Shown here piece by piece: positions 1 to 8,546 of a DNA stretch of 37,472 nt. This stretch comes from RGIG6307 sp964424345 (GTDB taxonomy: Bacteria > Bacillota > Clostridia > Lachnospirales > Lachnospiraceae): assembly GCA_964424345.1 (NCBI GenBank), contig CAYRIK010000016.1, forward strand, positions 1 to 37,472. Reading direction: 5' to 3'. The notes below the pieces were generated by a model. That model did no database searches and was not told the DNA's origin. It saw only the letters and a program-made list of their open reading frames with translations. Both the position numbers and the translations under genes were made by a program. Positions within the stretch are counted from its first letter, which is position 1. Every line of letters starts with the position of its first letter.

Positions 1-1
1 A

Positions 2-1345
2 TTTATAATATTATTGATTTTTAATAGCTGTGTGTATGGATTTCATGCAGCAGTGAATGCGATAGATGAAAAAGAATTAGAACAAAAAGTAAAACAGCAG
101 AGTGCAAAAGCAGAAAAAATCTATACATATGTAGATAATCCTGCAAAACTCGATCAGTTATGTGAGATGAGTACAGCTGCTGCTCATGTTGTTATGGGTG
201 CTGGATTTTTAACCTTTTTATTTACGAAAGGGATTGATATGGTACAGCCGTTTTTAACAGCAGAAATATGGTCAGCAAGTGTATTAGACGTAAGTTTGCT
301 GCATATGGCAGTATCTGTTGTGATTACCCTGTTGTTTGTATATGTGATTCATACAATAGAAATGGTTTTGCCGAATAAACTTGCACAATATAAACCAGAA
401 CAGTGGGCGTATAGATGTGTTGGTATCTTTTGGGCAGCGGACAAAATATTTACACCGTTTATCTGGCTGACAAATGTTACGATTGATGGGATTTTGACAT
501 TGATTGGAGCAAAAGATGAGTTAGATAATGCAGATGTCATTGAACAGGAAATTATTGATATGGTCAATGAAGGACATGAACAGGGTGTAATCGAAGCCAA
601 TGAGGCAGAGATGATACATAAGATTTTTGAATATGGCGATAAAGAAGCAAAAGACATTATGACCAATCGAAGCAATATCATAGCAATCGATGTGGAATTT
701 TCTTTACAAGATGCTTTGCAGTTTATGTTAGAGGAAAAAAACAGCCGTTATCCTGTTTATCAAGAAACCATTGATCATATCGTTGGTATTTTATATTTAA
801 AAGATGCGATGCGTTTTTATAATGCAGGTGCTGATAAAGAAGCATCGATTGGAAATATCGAGGGGCTTTTGCGTAAGGCGGAATATACACCGCTTACAAG
901 AAATATTGATGATTTGTTTGAAATATTGCAGTCTAAAAAATTACAGATGGCGATTGTTGTAGATGAGTATGGTCAGACGGCCGGACTTGTGACGATGGAA
1001 GATATTTTAGAAGAAATCGTTGGTAAGATTCAAGATGAATACGATGAAGATGAAGACTTTATCGAAGAAAAAAGCACAGATGCTTACATTATGGAAGGAA
1101 TGACACCACTTCAGGATATCGAACAGCAGTTGGGTATTCGATTTGATGATACAGAATTTGAAACATTAAATGGTTTTATCATTGGGGAAATGGATCATAT
1201 TCCAGAAGCGGATGAAGATTTTGAATGTATATACAAAGGATATATGTTCAAGGTTTTATCAATAGAAAATATGCGTGTACAAAGTGTACTCGTACAAAAA
1301 ATGCCGGAAGAAACGGCAGAAGAAAATGAACAAAAAGAGGAGTAA
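2..1345 (+). CDS. CorC/HlyC-family CNNM + CBS-domain membrane protein (5' truncated by window)
   Basis: Likely a membrane protein of the CNNM/CorC (hemolysin C-like) family, which is linked to Mg2+/divalent cation efflux or homeostasis. The frame is open to the left edge, and the first visible residues look like the first transmembrane helix of a DUF21/CNNM domain, so the true start lies outside the window; the TTG at 14 is not a convincing start. Hydrophobic segments lie near visible residues 60-75 and 100-125. A CBS pair follows: one unit around IMTNRSNIIAID to VGILYLKDA, a second around PLTRNIDDLFEIL to VVDEYGQTAGLVTMEDILEEIVG. The end is the CorC_HlyC domain (TEFETLNGFIIGEMDHIP). The domain order is standard. 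It ends 6 bases before yebC, whose ribosome site (GAGGAG) lies in this gene's last codons. The exact ion is not predictable. Confidence 0.88.
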   Translation, partial: FIILLIFNSCVYGFHAAVNAIDEKELEQKVKQQSAKAEKIYTYVDNPAKLDQLCEMSTAAAHVVMGAGFLTFLFTKGIDMVQPFLTAEIWSASVLDVSLLHMAVSVVITLLFVYVIHTIEMVLPNKLAQYKPEQWAYRCVGIFWAADKIFTPFIWLTNVTIDGILTLIGAKDELDNADVIEQEIIDMVNEGHEQGVIEANEAEMIHKIFEYGDKEAKDIMTNRSNIIAIDVEFSLQDALQFMLEEKNSRYPVYQETIDHIVGILYLKDAMRFYNAGADKEASIGNIEGLLRKAEYTPLTRNIDDLFEILQSKKLQMAIVVDEYGQTAGLVTMEDILEEIVGKIQDEYDEDEDFIEEKSTDAYIMEGMTPLQDIEQQLGIRFDDTEFETLNGFIIGEMDHIPEADEDFECIYKGYMFKVLSIENMRVQSVLVQKMPEETAEENEQKEE

Positions 1346-1351
1346 TAAGAC

Positions 1352-2080
1352 ATGTCAGGACATTCTAAATTTGCCAATATTAAACACAAAAAAGAGAAAA
1401 ACGATGCTGCAAAGGGAAAAATCTTTACTATTATTGGTAGAGAACTTGCAGTAGCAGTAAAAGAGGGTGGTCCAGACCCAGCAAACAACTTCAAACTTGC
1501 AAAGGTTATTGAAAAAGCAAAAGCAAACAATATGCCTAACGATACAATCGAACGTGGTATCAAGAGAGCAAGCGGTGAACTTGGAAACGTAAACTATGAA
1601 TACCTTACATATGAAGGATATGGACCAAACGGTATTGCAATTATCGTAAAAACTTTAACAGATAACAAAAATCGTACAGCAGGTAATGTAAGAAGTGCCT
1701 TCACAAAAGGTCAGGGAAGCATTGGTACAACAGGTTGTGTATCCTTTATGTTCGATGAAAGAGGTCAGATCATCATTGATAAAGAAGAGTGTGAAATGGA
1801 AGCAGATGAGCTTATGATGATCGCACTTGATGCAGGTGCCGAAGACTTCAACGAAGAAGAAGACAGCTTTGAAGTATTAACAGATCCAGAAGCATTAGAT
1901 GACGTAAAAACTGCATTAACAGAAGCTGGTATTGCAATGGTAAGTGCAGAAGTTACTATGATTCCACAGAATTATGTAACATTAACAGATGAAACAGCAA
2001 TCAAGAATCTTCAGAAGACACTTGATTTATTAGAAGATGATGACGATGTAGAAAGCGTTTACCATAACTGGGATGAATAA
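1352..2080 (+). CDS. yebC: YebC/PmpR (TACO1) family protein
   Basis: A 242-residue protein with the family N-terminus MSGHSKFANIKHKK and the following KGKIFTIIGRELAVAVKEGG and AKANNMPNDTIERGIKRASG blocks; length matches the family (about 240-250). Members have been described as transcriptional regulators and, more recently, as ribosome-associated factors that help translation of difficult (for example proline-rich) stretches. The C-terminal half is acidic, ending in a DDDDVE cluster. The start is clear: ATG at 1352 with GAGGAG just upstream. It sits 6 bases after the CBS-domain gene, so the two are probably cotranscribed. Codon choice (many AAC, GGT, CGT) looks like that of a well-expressed gene compared with its neighbours. 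Identity is secure; which role applies here is not. Confidence 0.95.
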   Translation: MSGHSKFANIKHKKEKNDAAKGKIFTIIGRELAVAVKEGGPDPANNFKLAKVIEKAKANNMPNDTIERGIKRASGELGNVNYEYLTYEGYGPNGIAIIVKTLTDNKNRTAGNVRSAFTKGQGSIGTTGCVSFMFDERGQIIIDKEECEMEADELMMIALDAGAEDFNEEEDSFEVLTDPEALDDVKTALTEAGIAMVSAEVTMIPQNYVTLTDETAIKNLQKTLDLLEDDDDVESVYHNWDE

Positions 2081-2110
2081 GATTCCAACATGTTTTCAGA
2101 AAGGAAAAAT

Positions 2111-3055
2111 ATGTACAGATTAGCGATTATAGTTCCATGTTACAATGAAGAAGAAGTATTGCATATTTGTTCAAATGCATTAAGAGGTGTATTGAATGAT
2201 CTGCAGGCAAAAGGTAAGATTAAGCCGGACAGCTATATATTGTTTGTAAACGATGGAAGTAAAGATAAAACCTGGCAGTTAATAGAAGAAGAACATAAAG
2301 CATATCCAGAGCAGGTAAAGGGAGTGAATCTTGCAGGCAATGTAGGACATCAGTATGCATTGACAGCAGGTATTCATGTTGCAAAGGATATGTGTGATAT
2401 TTCAATTTCTATTGATGCAGATCTTCAGGATGATATTGCTGTGATCGAAGAAATGGTAGATGCTTATTATGCAGGAAATGATATTGTTTATGGTGTAAGA
2501 AACGACAGAACAAGTGATACGTTCTTTAAGCGTGTGACTGCACAGGGGTTTTATCGTTTTATGGAAGTGATGGGTGTAAAGACAATATACAATCATGCTG
2601 ATTTCCGTTTGATGAGTAAGCGTGCCATGGAATATTTTTCACGTTTTAAAGAATCTAATTTATTTTTAAGAGGTATGATGCCGTTAATCGGATACAATAC
2701 GACAAGTGTATATTATAGTCGTAAAGAGCGTGTGGCAGGAGAAAGCAAGTATCCATTAAAGAAGATGCTGGCACTTGCTTTTAACGGAATTACTTCTTTT
2801 AGTGTAAAACCTATTTCTATGATTTTGGGACTTGGTGTAGCAATCATCGTTCTTGCAATCATTGCAGCTGCATATTCTTTGGTGATGCATTTTATAGGAA
2901 ATACCGTACCAGGATGGACTTCTTTGATGGTATCTATCTGGCTTTTAGGAGGCATTCAGTTGTTTGCTATTGGTTTGGTTGGTATGTATATCGGTAAGAT
3001 TTACATGGAAGTCAAAGAAAGACCACGATATAATATCGAAAAGATTCTGAATTGA
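2111..3055 (+). CDS. GT2 polyprenyl-phosphate glycosyltransferase (GtrB/DPM1-like)
   Basis: A 314-residue family 2 glycosyltransferase that probably transfers a sugar from a nucleotide donor onto a polyprenyl phosphate at the inner face of the membrane. The catalytic domain opens with IIVPCYNEEE (residues 6-15), then NDGSKD (47-52) and the metal-binding D102-x-D104 in DADLQDD. Two C-terminal transmembrane helices (about 233-260 and 272-297) are the GtrB/YkoT/CsbB layout. I chose ATG 2111 rather than ATG 2090 because AGAAAGGA sits 5-12 bases before it and the GT2 motif then begins at the usual place. The stop overlaps the ribosome site of the next gene, a polytopic membrane protein, which suggests a donor-making enzyme paired with a membrane transferase. 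The sugar is unknown. Confidence 0.9.
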   Translation: MYRLAIIVPCYNEEEVLHICSNALRGVLNDLQAKGKIKPDSYILFVNDGSKDKTWQLIEEEHKAYPEQVKGVNLAGNVGHQYALTAGIHVAKDMCDISISIDADLQDDIAVIEEMVDAYYAGNDIVYGVRNDRTSDTFFKRVTAQGFYRFMEVMGVKTIYNHADFRLMSKRAMEYFSRFKESNLFLRGMMPLIGYNTTSVYYSRKERVAGESKYPLKKMLALAFNGITSFSVKPISMILGLGVAIIVLAIIAAAYSLVMHFIGNTVPGWTSLMVSIWLLGGIQLFAIGLVGMYIGKIYMEVKERPRYNIEKILN

Positions 3056-3063
3056 GGGTTATT

Positions 3064-4551
3064 ATGAAGCGATTATCCATGATACCACAAGGCATTGTAT
3101 GGTTTTTGTTTTTGATCATTTCAAGTTTTGGGTATGTATTTTCTGCTTTTTCTCATATAAGCAGACAAGCGACAGTGACAGTAGCTTCTGTCGTTGGTGT
3201 CAGCGTTGTGTGGGTATTAATTGCAGCAATATGTATCGTAATTTTGTATTGGATCAGAAAAAAACGAGATTGTGTCACATTTTCGAAAAATCAGAGATTG
3301 TTTTTGGAGTGCAGTGTATTTGTTTTATTGTTTATGGGTGGATGTATTTTTCGTTTTGCAGAGCCATTTCGCAATATATGGGATATCAACCTTGAAAATG
3401 AATTTTTTCAATATGCACAGATTGTTCATGATGCAGAAGTATATACAAATGTACATTTAGCATCCAGAATGTATGTAGCATGTCTGCATGTGCTGTTTTT
3501 GTTTTTAGGAAATATTTATCAAGCGGGTATGATTGCACAGTTTTCTTTACTGTTATTTAGCGGAATATTTTGGTATTTTGCAATCCGCAGGACATTTGGC
3601 ATGATGACAGCGATGTTTTTTGTGGCTGGGGCTATGCTTTTACCAGACAGTATTGCAGCATCTATTCAGTACACTCCGATTATGCTTGTATTTACCTTGT
3701 ATGGAGCATTTGCATGGATAATGGCATGGTATGCAGATAGCAAGCAGAATGGTATCATTTCTCTGCTTTTTGCACTTTTCTTAGGAATTTGTGCAGGACT
3801 GGCAGTACTGATAGATATTTCTGGTTTGCTTATATTTGTCATGGTGCTGTTAGCTTGTATACATAAAAAGTATTTAGGTAAAAAACAAAAATGTTTGTCT
3901 GCACTAGGAGCGTTGATTGGAACAGTCGTAGGTGTTTTTGCCGTCTCTTTCGTAGAAAAAACGGTATATCAGGTGTCATTTGCAAACATTTATAAGGATA
4001 TTATAAATGGATATCAGATACCGCAGTTTATACAGATTCAGAAATTTTTCTTTGAGATTGGAAGTCATCCTGTTTTTGTGACTGCAATAGCAGTAATCTG
4101 TATATTTTGGCTGTTACAAAAGCGCAGTGGCTGTGCATGGATTATGAGTGCCATTTTATATCTGCTGTTTTTACAGCTTATGGGATGGAATACTTATATG
4201 CAGCATGATTTTTGGATTTATACAGGACTTGTTACGTTGCTTGGTCTTTCTTTACAACAAAGTATTTTTGAGGAACATATTAGTGTTTCTAAGGAAGAAG
4301 ATGTAGTAGAGGAAGAAGAGGACGACTTCTTAAATGATAAGTCCATGGTTGTTGTTACATTTGAGCAAGAGCCAACAGAAAGCGTAGCAAAAGAAGCTCC
4401 AGTTGTAGAGCAGGTCGTGTACATTCCTAAAAGTATGGAATTCCCAAAACGAGCTTCCAAACCTAAAATAGAATATGCAATAGAAGTTCCAGAAGAAAAT
4501 ATGCATTTTGATGTTTCAGAAGAAACAACCCAAAAAGATTATGATATTTAA
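3064..4551 (+). CDS. Polytopic membrane protein, possible GT-C-type partner of the upstream glycosyltransferase
   Basis: A 495-residue protein with about ten hydrophobic helices in its first 400 residues and a cytosol-like acidic tail of about 90 residues (EEDVVEEEEDDF followed by many E and P). I do not recognise a named family. The early loop FRNIWDINLENEFFQYAQIVHDAEVYTN, rich in acidic residues between the second or third and next helix, and repeated aromatic helices resemble lipid-dependent GT-C transferases, but this is inference. The start at ATG 3064 is set by GAGGG at 3054-3058; the TTG at 3052 would overlap the stop of the upstream gene. The tight coupling to a GtrB-like enzyme supports a role in using its lipid-linked sugar. 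Transcription probably ends at the hairpin at 4570-4597. Confidence 0.75.
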   Translation: MKRLSMIPQGIVWFLFLIISSFGYVFSAFSHISRQATVTVASVVGVSVVWVLIAAICIVILYWIRKKRDCVTFSKNQRLFLECSVFVLLFMGGCIFRFAEPFRNIWDINLENEFFQYAQIVHDAEVYTNVHLASRMYVACLHVLFLFLGNIYQAGMIAQFSLLLFSGIFWYFAIRRTFGMMTAMFFVAGAMLLPDSIAASIQYTPIMLVFTLYGAFAWIMAWYADSKQNGIISLLFALFLGICAGLAVLIDISGLLIFVMVLLACIHKKYLGKKQKCLSALGALIGTVVGVFAVSFVEKTVYQVSFANIYKDIINGYQIPQFIQIQKFFFEIGSHPVFVTAIAVICIFWLLQKRSGCAWIMSAILYLLFLQLMGWNTYMQHDFWIYTGLVTLLGLSLQQSIFEEHISVSKEEDVVEEEEDDFLNDKSMVVVTFEQEPTESVAKEAPVVEQVVYIPKSMEFPKRASKPKIEYAIEVPEENMHFDVSEETTQKDYDI

Positions 4552-4569
4552 TTTTTTGGATATACTAGA

Positions 4570-4597
4570 GGCGAGAGCGAAGGCTTTCGCCTTTTTT
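4570..4597 (+). terminator. Rho-independent terminator of the glycosyltransferase operon
   Basis: A short hairpin, GGCGA at 4570-4574 pairing with TCGCC at 4587-4591 (with an alternative inner pairing GCGAA/TTCGC), is followed directly by a run of T at 4592-4597. It lies 18 bases after the stop of the polytopic membrane protein. Confidence 0.75.
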
Positions 4598-4642
4598 ATT
4601 GCTAAGCATCCGAAGGAAGCTGCCTGTAGCAGGTTCTGTAGG

Positions 4643-4673
4643 TATACTAGGAAATTACTCATTTCCTAGTATA
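4643..4673. repeat. Perfect 13-bp inverted repeat upstream of the tepA-like gene
   Basis: TATACTAGGAAAT (4643-4655) and its exact reverse complement (4661-4673) flank a 5-base spacer TACTC. No T run follows, so it does not look like a terminator. The first eight bases TATACTAG also occur at 4561-4568, before the terminator. It lies 55 bases before the start codon of the protease gene and could be a protein-binding site or a structured leader. Confidence 0.6.
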
Positions 4674-4727
4674 TAAAAACGCTCCAAGAAGATGAACAAG
4701 AGTTGCTTTAAAAATGGAGGAACTAGT

Positions 4728-5402
4728 ATGGCAAATGCACAGGAAAAAGAAAAGGATGAGCGCATTCAACAATCTGGTCAGTTATTGTTAGATGAAAATA
4801 AAGAGAAAGAACACATCCATTTGATTACTATTATTGGGGAAATTGAAGGACATGATGCACTTGGAAATAATACAAAGACAACAAAATATGAGCATATTCT
4901 TCCGGCTTTGGCGGCGATAGAAGACAGCAAAGAAATTGAAGGGGTGTTGGTATTATTAAATACGATGGGAGGAGATGTGGAAGCTGGACTTGCCATTGCA
5001 GAAATGATTGCAAGCCTCAGTAAGCCGACGGTATCACTCGTACTTGGCGGTTCACATTCTATAGGCGTTCCAATCGCTGTAAGCTGCGATTATTCGTTTA
5101 TTGTGCCAACAGGAACAATGGTCATTCATCCGGTGCGCATGAATGGAATGGTCATCGGGGTACGTCAGACATTCGATTATTTTAAACAAATTCAGAGCAG
5201 GATTACAGGATTTGTGAGTACGCATTGTAATATCAGTGAGGAACGATTAGAAAGTCTGATGATGGAAACGAAAATGCTTACAAAAGATCTTGGTACGATT
5301 TTGGTGGGGAGTGAATGTGTAAAAGAAGGCATTATCAATGAAGTAGGCGGTATTAAAGAAGCAATTCAAAAATTGCATGAGATGATAGCACAAAATTCAT
5401 AG
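4728..5402 (+). CDS. tepA: ClpP-fold serine protease, TepA-like
   Basis: A 224-residue protein of the ClpP/crotonase fold closest to the TepA (YmfB) group of Firmicutes, described as cytosolic ClpP-like peptidases linked to protein secretion or sporulation. Visible motifs are NTMGGDVEAG (78-87), GGSHSIGVPIA with the probable nucleophile Ser111, and VIHPVR with the probable general base His134; the third catalytic residue is probably the Asp in LTKDLG. It has no signal peptide. The N-terminal 30 residues are charged and precede the fold. ATG 4728 is preferred over ATG 4692 because TGGAGG lies 7 bases upstream. It sits just before an FtsK/SpoIIIE-family gene, the arrangement also seen in Bacillus (ymfB near spoIIIE), which supports the TepA call. 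Confidence 0.88.
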   Translation: MANAQEKEKDERIQQSGQLLLDENKEKEHIHLITIIGEIEGHDALGNNTKTTKYEHILPALAAIEDSKEIEGVLVLLNTMGGDVEAGLAIAEMIASLSKPTVSLVLGGSHSIGVPIAVSCDYSFIVPTGTMVIHPVRMNGMVIGVRQTFDYFKQIQSRITGFVSTHCNISEERLESLMMETKMLTKDLGTILVGSECVKEGIINEVGGIKEAIQKLHEMIAQNS

Positions 5403-5499
5403 AAATTTAAAACGATTTCAAATGACAAAAAGGTTTCTTTGTGTTAAATTAGGTAATATGGATTATTATGTAGTTTGATACAAGCGAGGGGTTTTGATA

Positions 5500-8400
5500 A
5501 TGGCTACAAGTACAAGTAACAGCACAAAGAAACGAAGTACTACAAAAAAAACAGCTGGTACTTCTAATACAAATACAAAAAAAACACAGACAGCAAAGAA
5601 AAGTACAGCAAGTACAAGAAATGCTTCTGCAAAAACATCTAAGATTGCAAAAACAACAAAAACATCTAAAAATACAAAAGCATATGCAAAAGCACAAAGT
5701 ACATCTGCTCAGGATATGGAATTGCTATATGAAGTAGGATTAATCATATTATTTGCATTTATGGTATTTTTATTGTTATGTAACTGGGGCTTGGTAGGAC
5801 CAATTGGTGTATTCTTTAAAAATATTATGTTTGGTCTGTTTGGTCTGGCTGCACACATTATGCCGATTTTATTGTTTGTCGGAATATTTTTTGGATGGGT
5901 AAATAAAGGAAATTCAGCAGCAAAGAGAAAGATTATTGCCGGTATCGTATTGTTTTTATTGCTTGGAGCAGCGGGTGAGATTGCAGCGGGCCGTTTGGAA
6001 AAGATTGATGTATACAGTATGATTGATTTTTATAAAAACAGCATTCAGTATTCAAATGGCGGCGGTGTGATTGGCGGAACATTGGCATATTTTTTGTATC
6101 ATACATTTGATATTATCGGAAGCGTCTTAATCTTACTTGTTTCCGGCATTATATGTCTTGTTTTGATCACAGAAAAGTCTTTTGTAAAAGCTGTACAAAA
6201 TATTAGTATGGCATTTGCACAAAAAGCACAAAGCGATATGATCAGCATGAGAGATTATGCAAAAGAAATGTCTGTGGACAGGGAAGAACAACGCTATGAA
6301 CAAAAGCTGATCCGAGAAGAACAAAAAATGAAAAGAGCAAAGCAGCAGGAAAAAAGAAAAGAGCAGATGAAAGAAGCGGAAGCTTTGCGTAAAAAACAAG
6401 AGCAAAGAAATCGTAAAGTAAGTGGTATTGATTTTGATTCCATATTTACAAAATTAGGCGAGGAACCTTTAAAGGAGTCTGAGGAAGAATTAATTGATGT
6501 AATGTTTCCAGAAGTAGAGCAATCAGATGACGATGCAGAAGAACAAGTGTATGAAGAAGTTGAAACAGACGATATGGAACAACAGCCTTTGCCAGATAAT
6601 GTGACAGTATTAAGACCGAATATGACTAAAAAACGCACTCAGGTAACAAGAGAGACTGTTGCAAAATCTGTGATGGAAACAGATGAATTACATGAATTGC
6701 GTCCAAAAGGAAATTATCATGCACAGGAAAGATTACATTTTGTAAATTTAGAAGCTGTAACATTAGAGCCAAAACAATCTGTGCCGGAAGAAAAACAGGT
6801 AACACAGGAAATTAAACGACCAAAAGAACAAGAAGTTACAAAGCTAGAGCATTTGTTTGAACAAGAAAATGTCGTTTCAATAGAACCTGTAAAACAGATG
6901 CCGCAGGAAGTTGCAGAAGAATATACAGAGCCAGTGCCAATTAAGCAGCCTGTTTTGGAAGAAGAACCAATATTACAAGATGTTCCAGAACAGAAAGTGG
7001 AAGAAATAACAGAATTGCCAAAACAAGAAATAAAAGAGCAAAGAGTGTTGGATAGAGAGTATATGTTCCCACCCGTAAGTTTGCTGCAAAAAGGAAAACC
7101 TGTCAACGTACAGGATGGACAGAAACATTTGCAGGAGACAGCACAAAAGCTGCAGGAATGTTTAAAAACATTTGGCGTAAAAGTTACTATTACAGATATT
7201 AGTCAAGGACCAGCAGTTACCCGTTACGAATTGCAGCCGGAACAAGGTGTAAAAGTATCTAAGATTGTAAATTTATCAGATGATATTAAATTAAATTTGG
7301 CAGCAACAGATATTCGTATCGAAGCTCCAATACCAGGAAAATCAGCAATCGGTATTGAAGTGCCAAATAAAGAAAACAGTGCAGTGGCATTTCGTGATCT
7401 TGTGGAAAGTGAAGAATTTAAAAATTTCCCATCCAAGATTAGTTTTGCAGTAGGAAAAGATATTGCAGGTAAAAATGTTGTATCAGATATTGCAAAGATG
7501 CCGCATATGCTGATTGCTGGTGCTACAGGTTCTGGTAAATCTGTATGTATTAACACATTAATCATGAGTATTTTGTATAAGGCTCGTCCAGATGAAGTAA
7601 AGATGATCATGATTGACCCAAAAGTAGTAGAATTAAGTGCTTATAATGGAATCCCACATTTGCTTATACCGGTTGTTACAGATCCAAAGCAGGCAGCAGG
7701 AGCATTGCAGTGGGGTGTTAGTGAAATGATGGCACGTTATGAAAAATTTGCGGAATATAATGTGCGCGATATGAAGGGCTTTAATGCCAAAATGGAAGAA
7801 AAGCTCGCAATGGGAGAAGAAAACGTTCCAAAGAAACTTCCACAGATTGTTATTATTGTAGACGAGCTTGCAGACCTTATGATGGTTGCGCCGGGAGAAG
7901 TAGAAGAAGCAATCTGCCGTCTTGCTCAGCTTGCCAGAGCAGCGGGCATTCATTTGATTATTGCAACACAAAGACCTTCTGTAGATGTTATTACAGGTCT
8001 GATCAAAGCAAATATGCCATCCAGAGTTGCTTTTGCAGTATCTAGTGGTGTAGATTCCAGAACAATACTGGATATGAATGGTGCTGAAAAATTGTTAGGA
8101 AAAGGTGACATGCTCTTTTATCCGCAAGGATACAGTAAGCCAGTACGAGTACAGGGTTCTTTTGTATCTGATGCAGAAGTTGGAGCAGTCGTAGATTTCT
8201 TGAAAAATCAGCAGATTGGCAATGTATATCAGGAAGATATCCAAAAACAGATCAATAATTTAAAATCAGGCAGTGCACAAGCACAAGGTGCGGCTGGTGG
8301 CAGAAGTGATGATAAAGATGCATTGTTTGCAGATGCAGGACGATTTATTATCGAAAAAGATAAAGCATCTATTGGTATGCTGCAGCGTGTATTTAAGATT

Positions 8401-8532
8401 GGATTTAATCGAGCAGCGCGTATTGTAGACCAACTTTGTGAGTATGGCGTTGTTGGAGAAGAGGAAGGTACAAAGCCTAGAAAAGTATTGATGAGTCTGG
8501 AACAGTTTGAAAATTTATTAGAAGAAATTTAA
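5500..8532 (+). CDS. ftsK: DNA translocase FtsK/SpoIIIE
   Basis: A 1010-residue septal DNA pump that moves chromosomal DNA during division or into the forespore. Residues 1-70 form a Lys/Thr/Ser/Ala-rich tail with no acidic residue before D72. About four transmembrane helices follow (around 77-230), then a Glu/Gln/Pro-rich linker of about 250 residues, and the RecA-like motor from about residue 525. Walker A is GATGSGKS at 674-681 (Lys680); Walker B is IVIIVDELADLMM. The C-terminal gamma winged helix, which reads KOPS/SRS polarity sequences, begins around ALFADAGRFIIEKDKASIGML. The start is ATG 5500 with GAGGGG 8 bases upstream. FtsK and SpoIIIE cannot be told apart from sequence alone. The stop overlaps the ribosome site of folD. 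Confidence 0.96.
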   Translation: MATSTSNSTKKRSTTKKTAGTSNTNTKKTQTAKKSTASTRNASAKTSKIAKTTKTSKNTKAYAKAQSTSAQDMELLYEVGLIILFAFMVFLLLCNWGLVGPIGVFFKNIMFGLFGLAAHIMPILLFVGIFFGWVNKGNSAAKRKIIAGIVLFLLLGAAGEIAAGRLEKIDVYSMIDFYKNSIQYSNGGGVIGGTLAYFLYHTFDIIGSVLILLVSGIICLVLITEKSFVKAVQNISMAFAQKAQSDMISMRDYAKEMSVDREEQRYEQKLIREEQKMKRAKQQEKRKEQMKEAEALRKKQEQRNRKVSGIDFDSIFTKLGEEPLKESEEELIDVMFPEVEQSDDDAEEQVYEEVETDDMEQQPLPDNVTVLRPNMTKKRTQVTRETVAKSVMETDELHELRPKGNYHAQERLHFVNLEAVTLEPKQSVPEEKQVTQEIKRPKEQEVTKLEHLFEQENVVSIEPVKQMPQEVAEEYTEPVPIKQPVLEEEPILQDVPEQKVEEITELPKQEIKEQRVLDREYMFPPVSLLQKGKPVNVQDGQKHLQETAQKLQECLKTFGVKVTITDISQGPAVTRYELQPEQGVKVSKIVNLSDDIKLNLAATDIRIEAPIPGKSAIGIEVPNKENSAVAFRDLVESEEFKNFPSKISFAVGKDIAGKNVVSDIAKMPHMLIAGATGSGKSVCINTLIMSILYKARPDEVKMIMIDPKVVELSAYNGIPHLLIPVVTDPKQAAGALQWGVSEMMARYEKFAEYNVRDMKGFNAKMEEKLAMGEENVPKKLPQIVIIVDELADLMMVAPGEVEEAICRLAQLARAAGIHLIIATQRPSVDVITGLIKANMPSRVAFAVSSGVDSRTILDMNGAEKLLGKGDMLFYPQGYSKPVRVQGSFVSDAEVGAVVDFLKNQQIGNVYQEDIQKQINNLKSGSAQAQGAAGGRSDDKDALFADAGRFIIEKDKASIGMLQRVFKIGFNRAARIVDQLCEYGVVGEEEGTKPRKVLMSLEQFENLLEEI

Positions 8533-8546
8533 TGAGGAGAATACGT

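Noticed and set aside
349..681. Open frames on the - strand throughout the window, many 60-150 codons long
   Set aside because: They lie opposite well-supported genes, show Cys/Ser/Leu/Phe/Ile-rich translations typical of reversed AT-rich coding sequence, and lack ribosome sites.
5430..5460. Promoter before the ftsK gene (TAATAT at 5454)
   Set aside because: No -35 hexamer at a usable distance; may be read from upstream.
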